Assembly (NCBI GenBank): GCA_027064785.1
Contig: JAMOPE010000255.1
Coordinates: forward strand, 1 to 11,386
From: Geobacteraceae bacterium
Lineage (GTDB): Bacteria > Desulfobacterota > Desulfuromonadia > Desulfuromonadales > Geopsychrobacteraceae
Length of the DNA stretch: 11,386 nt
Reading direction: 5' to 3'
How positions within the stretch are numbered: the first letter of the stretch is position 1; each line of letters starts with the position of its first letter. Below, in pieces: positions 7,345-11,386 of this stretch. Below the pieces are notes generated by a model. It was given only the letters and a program-made list of their open reading frames with translations. It searched no databases and was not told the origin of the DNA. The position numbers and the translations under genes were made by a program.

Positions 7345-8975
7345 TGGTAACGGACAGTTCGGCAGCACAACAAAAAAATAAAGCTGATAGCCGTAGTTTG
7401 ACATGGTATTTAATTTGTCGAACTGCGGTTATTACGTTTCTGCTTGGTGGGGCCGCGATTTTCTATTTGCGCGGGAGTGTCAATCGTACACTTATCCCCC
7501 CATTGTTTGTTTTGATTGGCATCGCCTATGCTGAGGCATTGATCTCGGCAGTTCTCCTAAAGAGAATTTCCCGCCTGCAGGTTTTTACCCAGTTACAAAT
7601 TGTTTGGGATTTATTGTTTGTTACCGTTCTCATTCTCCTGACTGGCGGGGTTGAGAGCGTTTTTTCTTTTGCATATCTGCTGGTTATCGTTTCCGCCAGT
7701 TTCTTATTGTCACGCCGCCTGACCATTTTGGCTGCCGCCTGCGCGGTTATTCTGTTTGGTGGTATTCTTGATCTCCAATTTTTTAACTATCTCCAATTCC
7801 TGCACCTTTACCGCTCTGCCTCAGACAGTGCATTTTTCTCAGCTATTTTTGTCCATTCAGTTGCTTTCTTTTTGACTGCAATTCTGAGTGGAACCCTTGC
7901 TGATCGCTGGCGTCACAGTGAAGCACAGCTTCAGCGAAAGACGATTGATTACGCTGAGCTTGAGAAAATGAATCGGACTATTTTGTCTCATATCAGTAGT
8001 GGCTTAATGCTGATAAATTCGGCAGGGCGGATTCGATCGTTTAATCGTGCGGCGAGTGACATCACCGGGCTATCCTTACAGGATGTTTACGATCAGGATG
8101 CCAGTCAGTTGTTCCCCGGCTTACTCGTCGGTTCACAGGCGACCATTAAGCCCTTAAAACGATCAGAGGGTTACCACATAAAAAGCGGTGGGGAACGATT
8201 GATTCTTGGCTACGCAACGACTCCGGCCCGTGGAAGTCAAGGTGAAGATCTTGGGATATTGGTTACCTTTCAGGACCTCACAAAATTGAAGAAGATTGAG
8301 GAGGAATTGAAGCAGGCAGATCGACTTGCAGCAATCGGTCGTCTCGCTGCCGGGATGGCTCACGAAATCAGAAATCCTCTGGCTTCAATCAGCGGATCGG
8401 TGCAGCTTTTAATGGAGGCAGAACACGCTAAGTCGGAAGATCTTCATTTGATGGATATTGTTGTCAAAGAAGCAGATCGATTGAACGGCCTATTAACTGA
8501 TTTTCTCAATTTTGCCCGTCCCAAACAGCCAACAAAGGAAGCGGTTGATGTTGTCTCCATTCTGGATCAACTTATTGACCTTCTCAAAGCTGATTATCGG
8601 TTTGAAAAAATAGAGATTGAATGTCACTATTCTGATAAGTTTGAAATTAAGCTTGATCGTAGCCAAATTTTGCAGGCTTTGTGGGATCTTGCGATCAATG
8701 CAGGTGAGGCGATGCAAAAAAAAGGGCGGCTTATATTTACTTTGGATAACTCTCATGGGGGTGTCATTATTGTTGAAGACACTGGCCCCGGAATCTCTGA
8801 GGAAATTAAAGCTCGAATATTTGAGCCGTTTTTTTCCACGAAGGAGAGGGGGACGGGGCTGGGACTTGCCTCCGTTTATTCAATCCTTGAGGCTCATGGT
8901 GGCGCAGTCACAATAGATGAAAGCGAATCGGGAGGAGCCCGATTCCGTTTGCAGTTCCCGGTGGAGAACTCATAA
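7344..8975 (+). CDS. pilS: Sensor histidine kinase PilS of the PilS-PilR two-component system
   Basis: This 543-residue inner-membrane histidine kinase is the expected partner of PilR. About six hydrophobic helices occupy the N-terminus (roughly 21-43, 50-72, 84-100, 105-122, 126-142 and 163-184), as in PilS proteins that sense pilin within the membrane. A PAS domain spans about 202-312 (LMLINSAGRIRSFNRAAS). The HisKA phosphoacceptor is His340 in GMAHEIRNP. The HATPase domain has its N box at Asn452 (NAGEAM), the G1 box DTGPGIS starting at 479, an F box FEPFF, and the G2 box GTGLGL at 503-508, so kinase activity should be intact. The start overlaps the pilC stop by one base and pilR begins 2 bases after its stop codon. 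In Pseudomonas, PilS responds to the inner-membrane pool of PilA; the same role here is inference. Confidence 0.93.
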   Translation: MVTDSSAAQQKNKADSRSLTWYLICRTAVITFLLGGAAIFYLRGSVNRTLIPPLFVLIGIAYAEALISAVLLKRISRLQVFTQLQIVWDLLFVTVLILLTGGVESVFSFAYLLVIVSASFLLSRRLTILAAACAVILFGGILDLQFFNYLQFLHLYRSASDSAFFSAIFVHSVAFFLTAILSGTLADRWRHSEAQLQRKTIDYAELEKMNRTILSHISSGLMLINSAGRIRSFNRAASDITGLSLQDVYDQDASQLFPGLLVGSQATIKPLKRSEGYHIKSGGERLILGYATTPARGSQGEDLGILVTFQDLTKLKKIEEELKQADRLAAIGRLAAGMAHEIRNPLASISGSVQLLMEAEHAKSEDLHLMDIVVKEADRLNGLLTDFLNFARPKQPTKEAVDVVSILDQLIDLLKADYRFEKIEIECHYSDKFEIKLDRSQILQALWDLAINAGEAMQKKGRLIFTLDNSHGGVIIVEDTGPGISEEIKARIFEPFFSTKERGTGLGLASVYSILEAHGGAVTIDESESGGARFRLQFPVENS

Positions 8976-8976
8976 T

Positions 8977-10362
8977 ATGGCGAGAAATGCCGCAAAATAT
9001 AAAATACTTGTAGTTGATGATGAAGTCAGTTTGCGTGAAATGTTGTCAATTTTACTGCAGCGGGAAGGCTATATTGTTGAGCAGGCAGCAGACGGTGCTG
9101 TGGCGATTGAAATGGCAGAAGCTGGCACATATGATCTGATTATTTCTGATATTCAGATGCCACGCGTGACAGGGATTGAACTATTGCGTCAGTTACGCCA
9201 ACACGACAATAATGTCACTGTGATTATGATCACCGCATTCTCTTCGACAGAAGAGGCTGTGGAAGCGATGAAGCTTGGTGCTTACGACTATATTACCAAG
9301 CCATTTAAAAATGATGAAATTAGGCTGGTTATCAAAAATGCACTGGAAAGAGAACAACTACAGAAGGAGAATCTCCAGCTCAAGCGCCAGTTAGGGCAAC
9401 GTTACTCCTTTCAAAATCTGGTCGGAACAAGCCCGGCAATGTCGAAGTTAATCTCTCTTCTTGAACGGGTTGCTCCCAGTCAGGTGAATGTCCTCATTAC
9501 CGGTGAAAGCGGAACCGGTAAAGAGCTTGTGGCTCAGGCCCTTCATCTTAACAGCGATCGGAAAGATCATCCGTTTGTCCCGATCAATTGTGGTGCTATT
9601 CCTGAAAATCTCCTTGAAAGTGAGTTGTTTGGTCACGAAAAAGGGGCTTTTACCGGAGCAGACAAACGCAAAGAAGGGTTATTTGAATCTGCAGATAATG
9701 GCACATTGTTTCTCGATGAAATCGGTGAACTGCCAATGGGAATGCAGGTTAAACTTTTACGAGTCCTTCAGGAAAGGGAATTTCGCCGGGTCGGTGGGAC
9801 AGGTAACATTTCCCTCAATATACGTCTGGTTGCAGCAACAAATCAGGACCTCTCAGAGATGATTCAAGAAGGAACCTTCAGGGAAGATTTGTATTATCGA
9901 TTGAATGTTGTTTCTATCGAATTGCCTCCACTTCGGTTACGGCAGGACGATATTCCTCTGCTGATTAATAAATTTTATCAGCGTTTGACCGGTAAAGATG
10001 AATACCGGATTGAAAAAAAAGCACTCGAGCTACTGCTTAACTACGATTGGCCTGGAAATGTCCGTGAACTTGAAAATCTGGTTGAACGCTGCGTTGTTTT
10101 AGGTGAAACTGACGAACTTACGGTCGATTGCCTCCCCGAGCAAATTTGTCGGAAAAATAGTTCTTCCTGTGGTGCCATTGGTGATCTTCCCGGTGAAGAC
10201 TTCAATCTGGATGACTGGCTTGAAGACATGGAACGCACAGTCTTGTTGCGTGCCCTAGAAAAATCGGGTGGGGTCAAGAAAAAAGCTGCGGATCTTCTTG
10301 GTATTAATTTTCGTTCAATTCGCTATCGTCTCGGGAAACTTGGAATTGGTGAGAACGATTAA
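8977..10362 (+). CDS. pilR: Sigma-54-dependent response regulator PilR
   Basis: PilR is an NtrC-type activator that, when phosphorylated by PilS, drives sigma-54 transcription of the pilin gene. I chose ATG 8977 (461 residues), which starts [16 protein letters not shown] and has GGAG at 8963-8966. A longer frame from 8917 would overlap pilS by about 60 bases and add residues unlike a receiver domain. The receiver has acidic residues Asp14/Asp15, the phosphoacceptor Asp58 in ISDIQMP and Lys108 in TKPFK. The AAA+ domain has Walker A GESGTGKE at 176-183, the sigma-54 contact loop GAFTGA at 223-228, Walker B LFLDEIGE with Asp247, and the arginine-finger segment [12 protein letters not shown] Fis-type helix-turn-helix lies at about 432-457. 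All motifs for sigma-54 activation are intact. In Geobacter the next gene is pilA, but here a tRNA and an integrase follow. Confidence 0.94.
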   Translation: MARNAAKYKILVVDDEVSLREMLSILLQREGYIVEQAADGAVAIEMAEAGTYDLIISDIQMPRVTGIELLRQLRQHDNNVTVIMITAFSSTEEAVEAMKLGAYDYITKPFKNDEIRLVIKNALEREQLQKENLQLKRQLGQRYSFQNLVGTSPAMSKLISLLERVAPSQVNVLITGESGTGKELVAQALHLNSDRKDHPFVPINCGAIPENLLESELFGHEKGAFTGADKRKEGLFESADNGTLFLDEIGELPMGMQVKLLRVLQEREFRRVGGTGNISLNIRLVAATNQDLSEMIQEGTFREDLYYRLNVVSIELPPLRLRQDDIPLLINKFYQRLTGKDEYRIEKKALELLLNYDWPGNVRELENLVERCVVLGETDELTVDCLPEQICRKNSSSCGAIGDLPGEDFNLDDWLEDMERTVLLRALEKSGGVKKKAADLLGINFRSIRYRLGKLGIGEND

Positions 10363-10395
10363 ATATCATTCTGGTGTGAAATCTGTACTTTAACG

Positions 10396-10423
10396 TTGAC
10401 AGCCCCGCAGGAATCATTAAGAT
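10396..10423 (+). promoter_or_regulatory. Sigma-70 promoter of the tRNA-Leu gene
   Basis: A perfect -35 box TTGACA (10396-10401) is followed after 16 bases by TAAGAT (10418-10423, four of six matches to TATAAT). It ends 11 bases before the mature tRNA 5' end, which is the normal spacing for a tRNA promoter. It lies in the 72-base gap after pilR, so the tRNA can be transcribed independently of the pil genes. Confidence 0.68.
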
Positions 10424-10434
10424 AGCTTTCTCAT

Positions 10435-10521
10435 GCCCGGGTGGCGGAACTGGTAGACGCAAGGGACTTAAAATCCCTCGGGAGCAATCCTGTACGAGTT
10501 CGATTCTCGTCCCGGGTACCA
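10435..10521 (+). tRNA. tRNA-Leu (anticodon UAA)
   Basis: The 87 bases fold as a class II tRNA. The 7-bp acceptor stem is GCCCGGG with CCCGGGT (one G-U pair). The D arm has the GCG/CGC stem, and the anticodon stem AGGGA/TCCCT encloses loop CTTAAAA with anticodon TAA at 10469-10471. A long variable arm (CGGGA GCAA TCCTG) is typical of tRNA-Leu. The T arm is ACGAG-TTCGATT-CTCGT. Discriminator A73 is followed by an encoded CCA (10519-10521). It reads UUA and UUG codons. The gene is intact, with its own promoter upstream and an intrinsic terminator starting 9 bases after the CCA. Its 3' end is the likely attachment site of the element carrying the downstream integrase. Confidence 0.97.
10494..10521 (+). 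other. Candidate attachment site (att core) in the tRNA-Leu 3' end
   Basis: The T arm, acceptor 3' strand and CCA of the tRNA are the usual crossover target for tyrosine integrases, and an integrase gene begins 182 bases further on. No second copy of this sequence exists in the window, so the core boundaries are a guess from family knowledge. The matching repeat would mark the far end of the element. Confidence 0.35.
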
Positions 10522-10529
10522 TTTTTATT

Positions 10530-10568
10530 AATAATCCCAATAACTTAGGTTATTGGGATTATTTTTTT
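10530..10568 (+). terminator. Rho-independent terminator after tRNA-Leu
   Basis: A perfect 15-bp stem (AATAATCCCAATAAC at 10530-10544 pairing with 10549-10563) with a 4-base TTAG loop runs into a T tract at 10562-10568. It is well placed to end the tRNA transcript, and it would also insulate the integrase from upstream transcription. The reverse strand lacks an equally good T run, so it is mainly a + strand terminator. Confidence 0.92.
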
Positions 10569-10595
10569 ATATAAAGGATATGTTTATCACACTTA

Positions 10596-10612
10596 TAACA
10601 CAAAATGTGTTA
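10596..10612. repeat. 17-bp perfect palindrome (7-bp arms, 3-bp centre)
   Basis: TAACACA AAA TGTGTTA is a perfect inverted repeat with no T tract, so it looks more like a protein-binding site than a terminator. It lies 19 bases upstream of a perfect TATAAT hexamer and 90 bases before the integrase start. It could be an operator for the integrase gene or a recombinase/excisionase arm site. Chance occurrence in such AT-rich DNA is possible. Confidence 0.45.
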
Positions 10613-10688
10613 AAAATAGATATTATGATTTATAATCAATAACTTGAGTAGTAAACACAATTATCTATTAGGCTCCTATTTAACACAA
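10597..10688 (+). repeat. Three AACACAA direct repeats upstream of the integrase
   Basis: AACACAA occurs at 10597-10603 (inside the palindrome), 10654-10660 and 10682-10688, the last just before the integrase ribosome binding site. An inverted TGTGTT half-site is at 10606-10611. Short repeats of this kind beside an integrase gene are typical of arm-type binding sites in an attachment region, but the base composition is biased to A and T and the function is inferred. Confidence 0.35.
10631..10636 (+). promoter_or_regulatory. Possible -10 box for the integrase gene
   Basis: A perfect TATAAT sits 66 bases before the integrase ATG. No good -35 hexamer is found at 16-18 bases; the corresponding positions overlap the right arm of the 17-bp palindrome. 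That could mean an operator-controlled or activator-dependent promoter. TATAAT is common by chance in AT-rich sequence, so this is tentative. Confidence 0.3.
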
Positions 10689-10702
10689 ATAAGGACGTGA
10701 TT

Positions 10703-11386
10703 ATGTCCGAGATACATCACTTCAGAGACAATCAAGTCGTTCTCTATAAACGAGACGACACCCCTAGGTGGCAGGCCCGAATCAAACTACCTACCGGAAA
10801 ATGGCACCGACTTTCAACAAAACAAACTGATCTCAACGAAGCAAAAAAAGTTGCCTGTGAAGAGTTTGATCAAATACGTTTTCGTGACAAAAATAATCTC
10901 TCTTTCACGACCAAACGTTTCACCAGCGTTGCCAAGGCGACCAAGAAGGAACTTCAAGAACAACTCGACTCAGGGTATGGAAAAGTTTCTTTCAGTCATT
11001 ACATCAGTGTTATTGATCGTTACTTGATCCCTTTCTTCGGGAATATCAATATCGACTCCATTGATTACAAGAAATTGAAAGAATTTGACCAATGGCGAAT
11101 CAAGAAATTAGGACGAGTTCCAAAAAAATCAACCATCAATAATCACAACGCTGCCCTACAACGAGTTTTTGCCCTCGCCCTGAACAACAACTGGATTCAC
11201 CCTCTCCAAGTCCCCGACCTGAAAAATACCGGAACCAAAACAGAACGAAGACCCAGTTTCACAAAGACCGAATATCAACAACTCTATCGATTCATGAGAA
11301 CATGGCACAAAGAAGGAAGAAAAGAAGTCACACGCCAAATCAGAACCCTGCTCCGTGATTACGTTCTGATTCTTGTAAACACCGGA
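10703..11386 (+). CDS. Tyrosine recombinase / phage-type integrase, N-terminal part (3' end outside window)
   Basis: From ATG 10703, with ribosome binding site AAGGA at 10691-10695, an uninterrupted 228-codon frame runs to the last base. Residues 14-60 (WQARIKLPTGKWHRLSTK) look like the N-terminal arm-binding domain of tRNA-targeting integrases. Residues about 70-173 look like the core-binding helical domain (SVIDRYLIPFFGNINIDSI, STINNHNAALQRVFALAL). From about 185 the catalytic domain starts (PSFTKTEYQQLYRFM, LLRDYVLILVNTG), and the final NTG should lead directly into the first catalytic Arg box (TGxRxGE), just beyond the edge. It would excise and integrate the element at the adjacent tRNA. 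Codon use is unlike the neighbours: 8 of 12 Phe codons are TTC, against 1 of 9 in aroE. It is intact as far as visible; functionality cannot be judged without the active-site residues. Confidence 0.85.
   Translation, partial: MSEIHHFRDNQVVLYKRDDTPRWQARIKLPTGKWHRLSTKQTDLNEAKKVACEEFDQIRFRDKNNLSFTTKRFTSVAKATKKELQEQLDSGYGKVSFSHYISVIDRYLIPFFGNINIDSIDYKKLKEFDQWRIKKLGRVPKKSTINNHNAALQRVFALALNNNWIHPLQVPDLKNTGTKTERRPSFTKTEYQQLYRFMRTWHKEGRKEVTRQIRTLLRDYVLILVNTG

Noticed and set aside
8917..8976. Upstream extension of pilR to ATG 8917
   Set aside because: It overlaps the pilS C-terminus by about 60 bases and adds residues absent from receiver domains; ATG 8977 has a ribosome binding site and a typical PilR start.
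10304..10540. 78-residue minus-strand frame across the pilR end, the tRNA and the terminator
   Set aside because: It is antisense to tRNA-Leu; the peptide GTRIELVQ...PPPGHE is the familiar artefact of translating a tRNA-Leu gene backwards.
1..11386. CRISPR arrays, rRNA genes or large tandem repeats
   Set aside because: No regularly spaced repeats and no rRNA signatures were seen on either strand.

Overview
The window is a mostly conserved chromosomal locus with accessory DNA at both edges. All credible genes lie on the + strand. The run pilB-pilT-pilC-pilS-pilR matches the type IV pilus motor and regulator cluster known from Geobacter and Desulfuromonas relatives. The coding sequence looks to be in the mid-40s % GC by eye, with a bias to T at third codon positions. 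I infer a low-GC member of the Desulfuromonadales (Desulfobacterota), but cannot name a genus.

Left edge (1-1345): the C-terminal part of an AbiEii-type nucleotidyltransferase toxin, cut off by the window start, is followed 39 bases later by an intact IS200-like, REP-associated-type tyrosine transposase (RAYT). The transposase stop codon overlaps the start codon of ribF.

Middle (1345-10362): the housekeeping genes ribF (FMN/FAD synthesis) and aroE (shikimate pathway) run straight into the pilus genes. These are pilB (extension ATPase), pilT (retraction ATPase), pilC (inner-membrane platform), pilS (membrane histidine kinase) and pilR (sigma-54-dependent response regulator). Gaps are 0-53 bases and two junctions overlap by one base. 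I saw no convincing terminator inside the run, so it may be one long transcription unit, possibly with internal promoters. PilB and PilT drive pilus extension and retraction through PilC, and PilS/PilR would be expected to control pilin transcription. No pilin gene is present in the window, although pilA directly follows pilR in Geobacter.

Right edge (10363-11386): a tRNA-Leu(UAA) gene with its own near-consensus promoter ends in an encoded CCA and is followed by a strong intrinsic terminator. Next come about 130 bp of very AT-rich DNA with a 17-bp palindrome and three AACACAA repeats, then the first 228 codons of a tyrosine recombinase that runs off the window. Its codon usage differs from the pil genes. 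This is the usual look of the integrase end of a genomic island or prophage inserted at the 3' end of a tRNA gene. The body of that element lies outside the window, so any novel system it carries cannot be judged here.
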